Below, piece after piece: positions 7,026 to 13,528 of a stretch of DNA of 13,528 nt (position 1 is its first letter; each line of letters begins with the position of its first letter). The stretch comes from UBA660 sp046704245 (GTDB taxonomy: Bacteria > Bacillota_I > Bacilli_A > RF39 > UBA660). Below the pieces are notes generated by a model, which saw only the letters and a list, made by a program, of their open reading frames with translations, was not told the origin of the DNA and made no database searches. Both the position numbers and the translations under genes were made by a program. The stretch spans positions 1 to 13,528 of the forward strand of contig JBJKSD010000024.1 in the NCBI GenBank assembly GCA_046704245.1, written 5' to 3'.

Positions 7026-7742
7026 ATGCAAAGATATTTTGTTAATAATAAAAATAATAATATAGTTACCATTATTGGTGATGATTATCATCATATGGTC
7101 AATGTCATGCGAATGAAGATCGATGATCAGATAGAAATAAGTTATAATAGGAACTTATATAGAGGAAAGATTATCGATATTAAAGATGATATGGTAATAG
7201 TATCTTTAATTGAAGAAAGAGAAGAACATAATGAATTAGATATCAATATTACTATTGCTCAAGCTTTAGTAAAAGAAGATAAATTAGATTTAATCTTACA
7301 AAAAGGTACTGAACTAGGAGTCAATCATTTTATGCCAATTATGATGAAGCGCTGTGTAATTAAAATAAATGATAAAATAGATACTAAATTAAATAGATGG
7401 CAGAAAATATGTAAGGAAGCTAGTGAACAAGCTAAAAGAGAAGTAATACCAACGGTTAATAGACCAATGACAATAAAAGAGTTGATTAATTTAGATTTTG
7501 ATATTAAAATATTATGTAGTGTAACTGAAAAACAAAATAATCTAAAGCTGATATTTTCAAAATTAAAACCTAGTGATAAAATAGTTATAGTAGTAGGACC
7601 TGAAGGTGGAATAACAAAAGAAGAAGAACAATTATTAATCGATAATGGTTATATTCCAGTATCATTAGGTAATAGAATCCTTCGAACCGAAACAGTATCA
7701 CTATTTGTAGCTAGTATTATTAATTATGAATTAATGAGGTGA
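7026..7742 (+). CDS. rsmE: 16S rRNA (uracil1498-N3)-methyltransferase RsmE
   Basis: RsmE methylates N3 of U1498 in helix 44 of 16S rRNA using S-adenosylmethionine. The N-terminal PUA-like domain covers about residues 1-70 (HHMVNVMRMKIDDQIEI). The C-terminal SPOUT knot domain shows the family motifs ITIAQALVKEDKLDLILQKG (75-94), TELGV (95-99), EASEQAKR (131-138), GPEGGITKEE (191-200) and LGNRILRTETV (214-224), the last two forming the SAM-binding knot. The length of 238 aa is normal. The start has AAAGGTGA seven bases upstream. The stop codon is TGA and lies seven bases before the next gene, whose ribosome site is inside the end of rsmE, so the two are coupled. In Bacilli rsmE normally follows dnaJ-prmA and precedes mtaB; here prmA is missing and an extra gene separates rsmE from mtaB. 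Confidence 0.96.
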   Translation: MQRYFVNNKNNNIVTIIGDDYHHMVNVMRMKIDDQIEISYNRNLYRGKIIDIKDDMVIVSLIEEREEHNELDINITIAQALVKEDKLDLILQKGTELGVNHFMPIMMKRCVIKINDKIDTKLNRWQKICKEASEQAKREVIPTVNRPMTIKELINLDFDIKILCSVTEKQNNLKLIFSKLKPSDKIVIVVGPEGGITKEEEQLLIDNGYIPVSLGNRILRTETVSLFVASIINYELMR

Positions 7743-7749
7743 ATGATAA

Positions 7750-8400
7750 ATGAAAGATATTTTAAATTCCATTATCCATGATTTCATAACTTTTTATGGC
7801 AGCTTGAGTCCTTTAGGTCTAATTATATTTTATAGTACGCTTTCTATTATAGTAATTTTAATAATAGTTTTAGGTATTATTGAAAGGAATCGTCATTTTA
7901 ACGAAGCAAAAGAAGATCGATTGCCAGTTATTACTGATAATGTCGATAATATTATTAAAGAGGAAGCAGAAGAGTTAAAGGAAGCTAGTGAACATCCTGA
8001 TATTGTCGAAGATATAGCTAAAAGAAATATTGTTAATATTGATCATATTGCTAAAAGGATGGAAGAAGATCAAGAAAATAAAAATATTTCCCTTACTTCT
8101 TTTGAAGAAGATCAAGAAAAAAATTCCATTATTAGTTATGAAGAATTATTATCTAAAACAACTAAATTAAATCCTGATGAAATAAAACAAAAAATGAATG
8201 AACACAAACCGACCTTAGAAACTGAAGATGATAAAAAGTTTAGTAATTCACCATTACTTTCACCAGTATATGGTATTAAAAATGAACATACTAAATTAAA
8301 TGAAGATAATAATAAAAAGACTGATAATATTCAGTCAAAGCTTGGCAATAATAGTGAGTTTTTAAAAGCTTTAAAAGAATTAAAAGATAAGTTAGATTAA
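7750..8400 (+). CDS. Hypothetical membrane-anchored acidic protein
   Basis: I do not recognise this protein. It has 216 residues and one membrane segment near the N-terminus (about 22-44, LGLIIFYSTLSIIVILIIV), followed by ERNR, which suggests that the rest is cytoplasmic. The long tail is charged, rich in Glu, Lys and Asn, and probably disordered. Within it stand three hydrophobic islands: ISYEELL (128-134), SPLLSPVYGIK (167-177) and a C-terminal amphipathic helix SEFLKALKELKDKLD (202-216). These look like short binding motifs for partner proteins, such as a scaffold or envelope-assembly factor. That is inference. The start has GAGGTGA inside the rsmE end and lies seven bases after its stop, so it is cotranscribed with rsmE. 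A strong hairpin begins at its stop codon. Confidence 0.85.
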   Translation: MKDILNSIIHDFITFYGSLSPLGLIIFYSTLSIIVILIIVLGIIERNRHFNEAKEDRLPVITDNVDNIIKEEAEELKEASEHPDIVEDIAKRNIVNIDHIAKRMEEDQENKNISLTSFEEDQEKNSIISYEELLSKTTKLNPDEIKQKMNEHKPTLETEDDKKFSNSPLLSPVYGIKNEHTKLNEDNNKKTDNIQSKLGNNSEFLKALKELKDKLD

Positions 8401-8423
8401 AACCCCAATGGGGTTTTAATTTT
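8397..8423 (+). terminator. Strong hairpin between the acidic protein gene and mtaB (terminator or attenuator)
   Basis: A 10-bp perfect stem (TTAAAACCCC / GGGGTTTTAA) closes a 3-base loop and is followed by TTTT. It includes the stop codon of the upstream gene. The mtaB ribosome site GAGGAGG begins one base after it, leaving no room for a promoter, so read-through seems necessary for mtaB expression. Confidence 0.75.
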
Positions 8424-8436
8424 GAGGAGGTAAATA

Positions 8437-9729
8437 ATGACGGTAGCTTTTTATACTTTAGGATGTAAAGTTAATTTATATGAAACAGAATATTTAATGA
8501 ATCAATTTACTAATAAGGGTTATCAAATTATACCTTTTAATAATAAAGCTGATATATATATTATCAACACATGTACGGTTACTAATACGAGCGATAGTAA
8601 AAGCCGTAAAATGATTAACAAAGCTATTAAACAAAATAAAGAGGCTATTGTTGTTGTTATGGGTTGTTATTCACAATTAAAGTATGAAGCATTAAGTAAA
8701 ATAGCTGGTGTTGATATAATTATTGGAAATAAAGATAAATCTAAGGTTATAGATTATATTGAACAATATATAAAAAATAAAGAACCAATAGTTAAAATAT
8801 ATGATTTAAGTAATGAACAGTTCGAATCGATGAACCTAGATACTTTTTATAATCGCACTAGAGCTTTTGTTAAGATTCAAGATGGTTGTAATAATTATTG
8901 TTCTTATTGTATTATTCCTTATGTTAGGGGAAGTATTAGATCAAAACCTCATGATGAAATTATAAAAGAAATAACTAATTTAGTTAATAAAGGCTATATT
9001 GAAATAGTACTAACGGGTATTCATACTGGTAGTTATGGTAAAGATTTAAATAATGATTCTTTTACGTTACTATTAAAAGATATCGTTACAATTAAAAAGC
9101 TTCAACGACTTCGAATATCATCGATTGAAATTACTGAATTGAACGATAATCTATTACAGTTAATGAAAGAATATAATGTTATTGCTGATCATCTACATAT
9201 ACCTTTGCAATCAGGTAGTAATAAGATTTTAAAATTAATGAACCGAAAATACGATACTTCTTATTTTGAAAAAGTAATTAGTGAAATAAGAACAATCAGA
9301 CCTAATATAGCTATTACTACAGATGTTATTGTGGGTTTTCCCAATGAAACAGATGATGATTTTAATAATACATATAATTTTATTAACAGGATAAAATTTG
9401 CTAAACTACATGTCTTTCCTTATTCTAAAAGAGATAATACGAGAGCAGCAGCGATGGATAATCAAATAGATAACAATATAAAAAAGATTAGAGTTAATAA
9501 ACTATTAACTTTATCGCAACAACTAGAAAAAGAATATATGAGTAAATTTTTAGCTAAAACTTTAGATATTTTAGTTGAAACGACTAAAAATGGTTATTAT
9601 ATTGGACACACTTCAAATTATTTAATGATTAAAACCAAAGCTAAAATAAAGTATAATGAAATAGTACCAATTAAAATAAATAATGTTGATTATCCATATT
9701 TAATAGGTGAGGTGGATAGAAGCGGGTGA
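8437..9729 (+). CDS. mtaB: tRNA ct6A37/t6A37 methylthiotransferase MtaB (radical SAM)
   Basis: MtaB adds a methylthio group to the threonylcarbamoyl adenosine at position 37 of tRNAs reading ANN codons. The N-terminal MTTase domain supplies three cysteines for one iron-sulphur cluster: C10 (FYTLGCKVN), C46 (INTCTVTN) and C77 (VVMGCYSQ). The radical-SAM domain has CNNYCSYC at 151-158 for the second cluster, followed by IPYVRG. Further family motifs are HLHIPLQSGS and DVIVGFPNE. A short TRAM-like end follows (about 370-430). The length of 430 aa is usual, and the LGCKVN start separates it from MiaB and RimO. The start has GAGGAGG six bases upstream. The TGA stop lies four bases before the recD2 ATG. 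Adjacency to rsmE is the normal Bacilli arrangement apart from one inserted gene. Confidence 0.95.
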   Translation: MTVAFYTLGCKVNLYETEYLMNQFTNKGYQIIPFNNKADIYIINTCTVTNTSDSKSRKMINKAIKQNKEAIVVVMGCYSQLKYEALSKIAGVDIIIGNKDKSKVIDYIEQYIKNKEPIVKIYDLSNEQFESMNLDTFYNRTRAFVKIQDGCNNYCSYCIIPYVRGSIRSKPHDEIIKEITNLVNKGYIEIVLTGIHTGSYGKDLNNDSFTLLLKDIVTIKKLQRLRISSIEITELNDNLLQLMKEYNVIADHLHIPLQSGSNKILKLMNRKYDTSYFEKVISEIRTIRPNIAITTDVIVGFPNETDDDFNNTYNFINRIKFAKLHVFPYSKRDNTRAAAMDNQIDNNIKKIRVNKLLTLSQQLEKEYMSKFLAKTLDILVETTKNGYYIGHTSNYLMIKTKAKIKYNEIVPIKINNVDYPYLIGEVDRSG

Positions 9730-9733
9730 TGGC

Positions 9734-11935
9734 ATGAAGTTAAATATTAAAGGTAATTTTAGAAGATATATTTATAAATCTGATGATAATTATATTATTG
9801 GATTATTTAAGGTTAGAGAAGTAAGCAATAATAGTTTAGATGAATATCTTAATAAGACAATTACTTTTACTGGTTATTTTCATGAATTAAATGAAGATGA
9901 TACATATCTTTTTTATGGTGAATTTATCAACCATCCACGTTATGGTATTCAATTTAAAGTATCAGAATATGAACGAGTTAAACCAGAAGATAAAGATACT
10001 TTAATTGCTTTTCTAGCTAGTGGTTTATTTAAAGGTATAGGTGAAAAGACAGCTATAAAGATAGTAGAAGTTTTAGGTAATGATTGTTTAGAAATTATCT
10101 TAAATGATTATCATAAATTATTAACGGTACCTGGTATTACGGAAAAGATAGCCGTTAAAATATATAATTCATTACTGGCTTATGAGGAAAGTCATACAAT
10201 TATGGTATATCTATTTGAATTAGGTTTTAATGCTAAAGATGCCTTATTAATTTATAATTACTATAAAGATAATACTAAGAAGATATGTGAAGAAAATATT
10301 TATCAAATAGTTAATGATATCAATAATATTAATTTTGATAAAGTTGATAAATTACGCAATCAATTAGGTATTAGTGCTAATGATACTAGAAGGATAAAAG
10401 CTGGTATCGAGTATGTAATGAATGAATTATGTAATCAGTATGGTCATACCTACTTATCAGCAGAAGAAATAATTACTAATACTATTAGATGTTTGCATAC
10501 TAATATTGATTATGAACAAATTAGTGAATGTCTTTCGTCATTAGCTGAAGAAAAAAGAATTATAATTGATAATAATCGTTACTTTTTATCACTCTTTTAT
10601 CATGCTGAATTAAATATTGCTAATTTTTTAAGTTATTTAAGCAGTCATATAAATAAAGATTTAAAACAGATGAATAATTATTTAACTAAATTAGAAACTT
10701 ATTTTAGTTTACAATATAATGATAAACAGAAAGAAGCTATAAAGAAAAGTATTATCAATGATCTATTAATTATTACTGGTGGACCAGGTACTGGTAAAAC
10801 AACTATTATTAAAGGTATAGTTGAATTATATAAAGAAATGAATAAATTAAGTTATGATAAATTAGTCGAAGAAATTGTTTTGTTAGCACCAACTGGCCGA
10901 GCTGCTAAAAGAGTAAGTGAAGCTACTTTACTACCAGCTACTACTATTCATCGTTTCTTAAAATGGAATAAAGAAACTAATAGTTTTGGTGTCAACGAAC
11001 ATAATAAAGCTTATGTTAAATTTGTTATTATTGATGAAGTAAGTATGATCGATACATTACTTTTTGATAGTTTAATAAAAGGGTTACCTAAAAATATTAA
11101 ACTGATATTAGTGGGTGATTTTAATCAGTTACCTAGTATTGGTACTGGCCAAATATTAAAAGATGTAATTGAGAGTGAAGTATTAGATGTCATCTTCTTA
11201 GAAACTTTATATCGGCAAAATGAAAATTCAGCGATTATCTCTTTAGCTCACGATATAAAAAATGGTGAAACAGCTTTTGAATATCTATATGAAACAGATG
11301 AATATAAATTAATTGAGTGTTCACCTAGTGATATTAAAAATAATATTAAAAAGATATGTGAAGAAAAATTAACTAAAAAATTAGATTATAAAGAGATTCA
11401 AATATTAGCACCTATATATAAAGGGGAAAATGGTATCGATAATTTAAATAAATTATTACAAGCTGTTTTTAATCCGTCATCAAAGAATAAAAATGAATTA
11501 ATAGTAGGTGAAGTTACCTATCGTGAACATGATAAAATATTACAGTTAGTTAATATGATTGATGAGAATGTCTTTAATGGTGATATAGGTATTATTGATA
11601 AGATAGTTAATAATGATAAGAAAGAGATCTATATTAATTTTGATGGTAATATTATTAAATATACACCTAGTGATTTTATTAATATTAAACATGGATATGC
11701 TATTAGTATTCACAAATCACAAGGTAGTGAATTTGATACTGTTATTATGCCAATGGCTAATGCTTATAGCCGAATGTTATATCGTAAATTAATTTATACT
11801 GGGGTTACTAGAGCTAAAAAGAAACTATATATTATTGGTGAAAAAGGGGCTTTTATTAAAGGTATAATGAATAATGAAACTAATATTAGAAAGACAATAT
11901 TAAAAGAATTGTTGGGAGCAATTAATCTTGAATAA
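9734..11935 (+). CDS. recD2: ATP-dependent 5'-3' DNA helicase RecD2 (RecD-like)
   Basis: RecD2 is a superfamily 1B helicase of bacteria that lack a RecBCD-bound RecD; in Bacillus it acts in repair and replication-fork maintenance. An N-terminal OB-like part (about 1-90) is followed by helix-hairpin-helix repeats (LFKGIGEKTAIKIVEVLG, LTVPGITEKIAVKI, about 98-146). The helicase core shows Walker A GGPGTGKTT (349-357), APTGRAAKR, Walker B IIDEVSM (432-438), GDFNQLP (461-467), LYRQ (492-495), SIHKSQGSEF (658-667) and TGVTRAKKKLY (689-699). The length of 733 aa is normal. The ATG at 9734 was preferred because GGGTGA lies four bases upstream and MKLNIKG resembles homologue starts; a GTG at 9707 would overlap mtaB by 23 bases. 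It is translationally coupled to mtaB. No motif is missing. Confidence 0.95.
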   Translation: MKLNIKGNFRRYIYKSDDNYIIGLFKVREVSNNSLDEYLNKTITFTGYFHELNEDDTYLFYGEFINHPRYGIQFKVSEYERVKPEDKDTLIAFLASGLFKGIGEKTAIKIVEVLGNDCLEIILNDYHKLLTVPGITEKIAVKIYNSLLAYEESHTIMVYLFELGFNAKDALLIYNYYKDNTKKICEENIYQIVNDINNINFDKVDKLRNQLGISANDTRRIKAGIEYVMNELCNQYGHTYLSAEEIITNTIRCLHTNIDYEQISECLSSLAEEKRIIIDNNRYFLSLFYHAELNIANFLSYLSSHINKDLKQMNNYLTKLETYFSLQYNDKQKEAIKKSIINDLLIITGGPGTGKTTIIKGIVELYKEMNKLSYDKLVEEIVLLAPTGRAAKRVSEATLLPATTIHRFLKWNKETNSFGVNEHNKAYVKFVIIDEVSMIDTLLFDSLIKGLPKNIKLILVGDFNQLPSIGTGQILKDVIESEVLDVIFLETLYRQNENSAIISLAHDIKNGETAFEYLYETDEYKLIECSPSDIKNNIKKICEEKLTKKLDYKEIQILAPIYKGENGIDNLNKLLQAVFNPSSKNKNELIVGEVTYREHDKILQLVNMIDENVFNGDIGIIDKIVNNDKKEIYINFDGNIIKYTPSDFINIKHGYAISIHKSQGSEFDTVIMPMANAYSRMLYRKLIYTGVTRAKKKLYIIGEKGAFIKGIMNNETNIRKTILKELLGAINLE

Positions 11936-11965
11936 CGGTATAAAAAATAATTAACATTCCATAAT

Positions 11966-12010
11966 ATGAATGATGTCTTATTGTTATATAGGATATCAGT
12001 CATATTTTTT
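11966..12010 (+). terminator. Probable terminator after recD2
   Basis: ATGA-a-TGATGTC pairs with GATATCA-g-TCAT, giving 11 pairs including one G-T and one A/G mismatch, around a 14-base loop. ATTTTTT follows at once. The ribosome site of the next small gene starts only five bases later, so it may instead act as an attenuator for that gene. An overlapping weak promoter (TTGTTA 11981, TATTTT 12003, 16-base spacing) is possible. Confidence 0.55.
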
Positions 12011-12028
12011 AGCTAAGAGGTGATATAA

Positions 12029-12184
12029 ATGAAAATGAGGTGTGCATTACCATATATGATTATTGGTGGTGCCATAGTCATAATCTGCCTAAGCATGAGA
12101 AATGGTAGAATGAAAAACATGATTGATAATATAATGTACAACATAAGAGAAAAAGGTATAGAAGAGCTAGAAGATATGATGTAA
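12029..12184 (+). CDS. Small methionine-rich single-pass membrane protein (51 aa)
   Basis: A short gene with a good ribosome site, AAGAGGTGA (12015-12023), five bases before the ATG, and its own terminator three bases after the stop. The 51-residue product has one membrane segment (about residues 6-22, ALPYMIIGGAIVIICLS), then basic residues (RNGRMK) and a short amphipathic helix ending ELEDMM. It has nine methionines and two cysteines. I do not recognise it with certainty. The position between recD2 and the AI-2E permease, ahead of an alaS-like gene, recalls small genes such as yrzQ in the recD2-alaS interval of Bacillus, but sequence similarity was not tested. Several codons (CTA, AGC, TGC, GTC, ATC) are less AT-rich than those of neighbouring genes, though the sample is tiny. 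Confidence 0.75.
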   Translation: MKMRCALPYMIIGGAIVIICLSMRNGRMKNMIDNIMYNIREKGIEELEDMM

Positions 12185-12186
12185 AC

Positions 12187-12211
12187 AAACCCCGATAAAC
12201 TCGGGGTTTTT
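12187..12211 (+). terminator. Terminator after the small membrane protein gene
   Basis: A 9-bp GC-rich stem (AAACCCCGA / TCGGGGTTT) with loop TAAAC is followed by a T-run. It is among the strongest hairpins in the window. Confidence 0.9.
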
Positions 12212-12213
12212 AA

Positions 12214-12242
12214 TTTACATTATATGGATATAATGTTATAAT
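12214..12242 (+). promoter_or_regulatory. Extended -10 promoter of the AI-2E family permease gene
   Basis: TTTACA (12214-12219), 17-base spacing and a perfect TGTTATAAT extended -10 (12234-12242). The start near 12249 leaves a leader of only about 14 bases, just enough for the ribosome site AGAGGTGA (12251-12258). Confidence 0.85.
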
Positions 12243-12262
12243 TTTATTATAGAGGTGAAGGT

Positions 12263-13402
12263 ATGTTTAGAAGAAATAATGATGATAAAATTGAATTTCA
12301 AAAATTAAATGAATTGATTATATCATCAGGTAACATCTTGAAAATAATGCAGATATTTTTACTTATCATAGGTATTTATGCCATAACTTTAATATTTGAA
12401 AAGTGGGGGATATTAGCTTTTATCTTTTCAATCTTAAGAATATTGACACCATTCTTTATTGGTTTCATTATTGCTTGGTTATTAAATCCCTTTGTTAATT
12501 ATTTACAGCGCAAAGATATTAATAGAGTATTAGCAACCATAATAGTTTACACTGGTTTATTACTATTCTTATATATCTTCTTTGATGCTTTTATTCCATT
12601 ATTTTCATCACAGATTAATGAATTTGTATCAACTTTACCTAATATAGTTGATACCTTAAAGAATTGGATTGACAGTATATTAGTTAAAATAGATGTTGGT
12701 GCTAATTTTGATGTTAGTTCATTAAAAACACAAGTATTTGATTTTATTGAAGAATATGAAAATAATATTACTACTAATTTACCATCATTAGCTGTACAAG
12801 TAATTACTAGTTTTGTATCAGGTTTAGGTAACTTTGCCGTAGGATTATTGATTGGTTTCTTCATGTTATTTGATTTTAGTAAAATTAGTGTTACTTTAGT
12901 AAAATTAGTACCTGTTGGTATTCAAGATGATTTTAAAATGCTTATGGGAGCTATTAATAAAACAGCTAAGCATTTTGTTAATGGAGTCCTAGTAATGTCA
13001 TTCATCGTCTTTATAATTACCTCTCTAGGACTATATTTAGTAGGTTTAAGAGCTCCATTATTATTTGGATTAATATGTGGTATAACTAATATTATTCCTA
13101 TTCTAGGGCCTTATATTGGAGGTTTCATAGCTGTTACCGTAGGTTTAGCGCAAAGTACAACGATTGGGGTATTAGTTCTATTAGTAATAGTAGCTATTCA
13201 AATGGTTGAAGGTGAATTAATTACACCATTAGTAATGAGTAGAGTTATGAAATTACATCCGGTTACTATTATCTTATCATTATTAATATTTGGTCATCTA
13301 TTTGGGATAGTAGGTATGATTATAGCTACACCAATAGTGGCTATCATTAAAATATTATTTGTTTTCTTTAATGATAAGTTTAAAATATTTAGTTTAGAAT
13401 AA
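12263..13402 (+). CDS. AI-2E family transporter (PerM/YtvI-like permease)
   Basis: An integral membrane protein of the AI-2E/PerM family, whose members export or exchange small solutes such as autoinducer-2, or act as sodium-proton antiporters. The substrate cannot be read from sequence. Hydrophobic segments lie at about residues 30-46, 50-76, 90-112, 186-206, 240-262, 264-296, 300-315 and 333-369, giving about eight spans. The soluble stretch at 113-175 is the family's extracytoplasmic loop. The conserved core IPILGPYIGG (278-287) and the end GIVGMIIATPIVAII are diagnostic. The length of 379 aa is usual. It is transcribed alone from an extended -10 promoter and closed by a strong terminator. 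In Bacillus a permease of this family (yrrI) lies upstream of alaS, which fits what follows here. Confidence 0.93.
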   Translation: MFRRNNDDKIEFQKLNELIISSGNILKIMQIFLLIIGIYAITLIFEKWGILAFIFSILRILTPFFIGFIIAWLLNPFVNYLQRKDINRVLATIIVYTGLLLFLYIFFDAFIPLFSSQINEFVSTLPNIVDTLKNWIDSILVKIDVGANFDVSSLKTQVFDFIEEYENNITTNLPSLAVQVITSFVSGLGNFAVGLLIGFFMLFDFSKISVTLVKLVPVGIQDDFKMLMGAINKTAKHFVNGVLVMSFIVFIITSLGLYLVGLRAPLLFGLICGITNIIPILGPYIGGFIAVTVGLAQSTTIGVLVLLVIVAIQMVEGELITPLVMSRVMKLHPVTIILSLLIFGHLFGIVGMIIATPIVAIIKILFVFFNDKFKIFSLE

Positions 13403-13425
13403 AAAAAGGACCTAGTCCTTTTTTT
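13401..13425 (+). terminator. Terminator after the permease gene
   Basis: An 11-bp perfect stem (AAAAAAAGGAC / GTCCTTTTTTT) with loop CTA. The stem begins within the permease stop codon. The symmetric A- and T-runs could make it work in both directions. Confidence 0.92.
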
Positions 13426-13426
13426 A

Positions 13427-13455
13427 TTGAAAAAGAAATTATAATACTATACAAT
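13427..13455 (+). promoter_or_regulatory. Promoter of the last, truncated gene
   Basis: TTGAAA (13427-13432) and TACAAT (13450-13455) are separated by 17 bases. They start directly after the permease terminator. The predicted start near 13461 leaves a leader of about 16 bases before the ATG at 13478. Confidence 0.75.
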
Positions 13456-13477
13456 AGAGATACTGGAGCGATGATAA

Positions 13478-13528
13478 ATGAATACTAAATTTGTTGGTTA
13501 TGAGAAAGAAGAAGTTAAGACTAAAGTA
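13478..13528 (+). CDS. Start of a gene resembling the editing-half entry of alanyl-tRNA synthetase (3' partial)
   Basis: Only 17 codons are visible: MNTKFVGYEKEEVKTKV. A GGAG ribosome site lies nine bases upstream and the gene has its own promoter, so this looks like a true start; an in-frame TAA stands one codon upstream of the ATG. The pattern T-x-F-x-GY followed by x-V resembles the segment where the editing domain begins in full-length AlaRS, around residue 430, as in E. coli SEFKGYDHLELNGKV (from memory). The position directly after an AI-2E permease is where alaS is found in Bacillus. It does not resemble the AlaRS catalytic N-terminus. It may be a stand-alone editing/C-terminal half, an AlaX-type protein or something unrelated. 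Seventeen residues are too few for certainty. Confidence 0.5.
   Translation, partial: MNTKFVGYEKEEVKTKV

Noticed and set aside
9707..9709. GTG as the recD2 start
   Set aside because: It would give a 23-base overlap with mtaB and a non-homologous N-terminus; ATG 9734 has a suitably placed GGGTGA.
11794..12003. Minus-strand open frame over the recD2 end
   Set aside because: It mirrors the conserved helicase motif VI region and the following hairpin; there is no ribosome site or promoter.
12547..12864. Minus-strand open frame within the permease gene
   Set aside because: Shadow of a clearly real membrane protein gene.
13471..13488. Alternative ATG giving a five-codon peptide MINEY before the last gene
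   Set aside because: It is only two bases after the GGAG site, too close for efficient initiation; the ATG at 13478 has normal spacing.
1..13528. Genetic code 4 (UGA as tryptophan), as in many Mollicutes
   Set aside because: Conserved tryptophans are all TGG, no gene is interrupted by in-frame TGA, and rsmE and mtaB end naturally at TGA.
1..13528. tRNA or rRNA genes, CRISPR arrays and insertion sequences
   Set aside because: I saw no cloverleaf with CCA end or conserved T-loop, no regularly spaced repeats, and no transposase motifs on either strand.

Overview
The window is very AT-rich, with TTA, AGA and ATT codons favoured. The genes read full length in the standard code: TGG supplies the tryptophans, and TGA ends rsmE and mtaB. 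Shine-Dalgarno sites of the GAGGTGA type, CIRCE operators and the gene order all point to a low-GC Firmicute. The compact intergenic spaces and the Cys-bounded pilin-like protein suggest an uncultured gut-type Bacilli/Mollicutes-related lineage (RF39-like). That taxonomic guess is inference.

Left edge (1-1523): the end of a type IV pilin/pseudopilin-like gene, cut by the window start. A LamG lectin module is fused to it, and a second carbohydrate-binding-like segment sits inside the LamG. A terminator follows.

Heat-shock block (1590-6208): a consensus promoter flanked by two CIRCE-type operators drives hrcA-grpE-dnaK. A long hairpin then precedes dnaJ, and a terminator overlaps the dnaJ stop codon. 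HrcA is the repressor expected to bind CIRCE, and DnaK-DnaJ-GrpE is the complete Hsp70 machine.

Middle (6225-6957): a single gene for a LiaF-like membrane protein with its own promoter. It lies where prmA usually sits in Bacilli.

Translation/DNA-repair block (6966-12010): rsmE, an unrecognised membrane-anchored acidic protein, mtaB and recD2, tightly packed. An internal hairpin lies before mtaB and a probable terminator follows recD2.

Right end (12015-13528): a 51-aa methionine-rich membrane peptide, then an AI-2E/PerM-family permease with a near-perfect extended -10 promoter. Last comes the first 17 codons of a gene that resembles the beginning of the editing half of alanyl-tRNA synthetase, not its catalytic N-terminus. 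It occupies the place where alaS normally follows the permease, with its own promoter, RBS and ATG. This hint of a split AlaRS, and the pilin with a nested lectin module, are the two most interesting observations. No RNA genes, insertion sequences, CRISPR arrays or gene-free stretches over 300 bases were seen.
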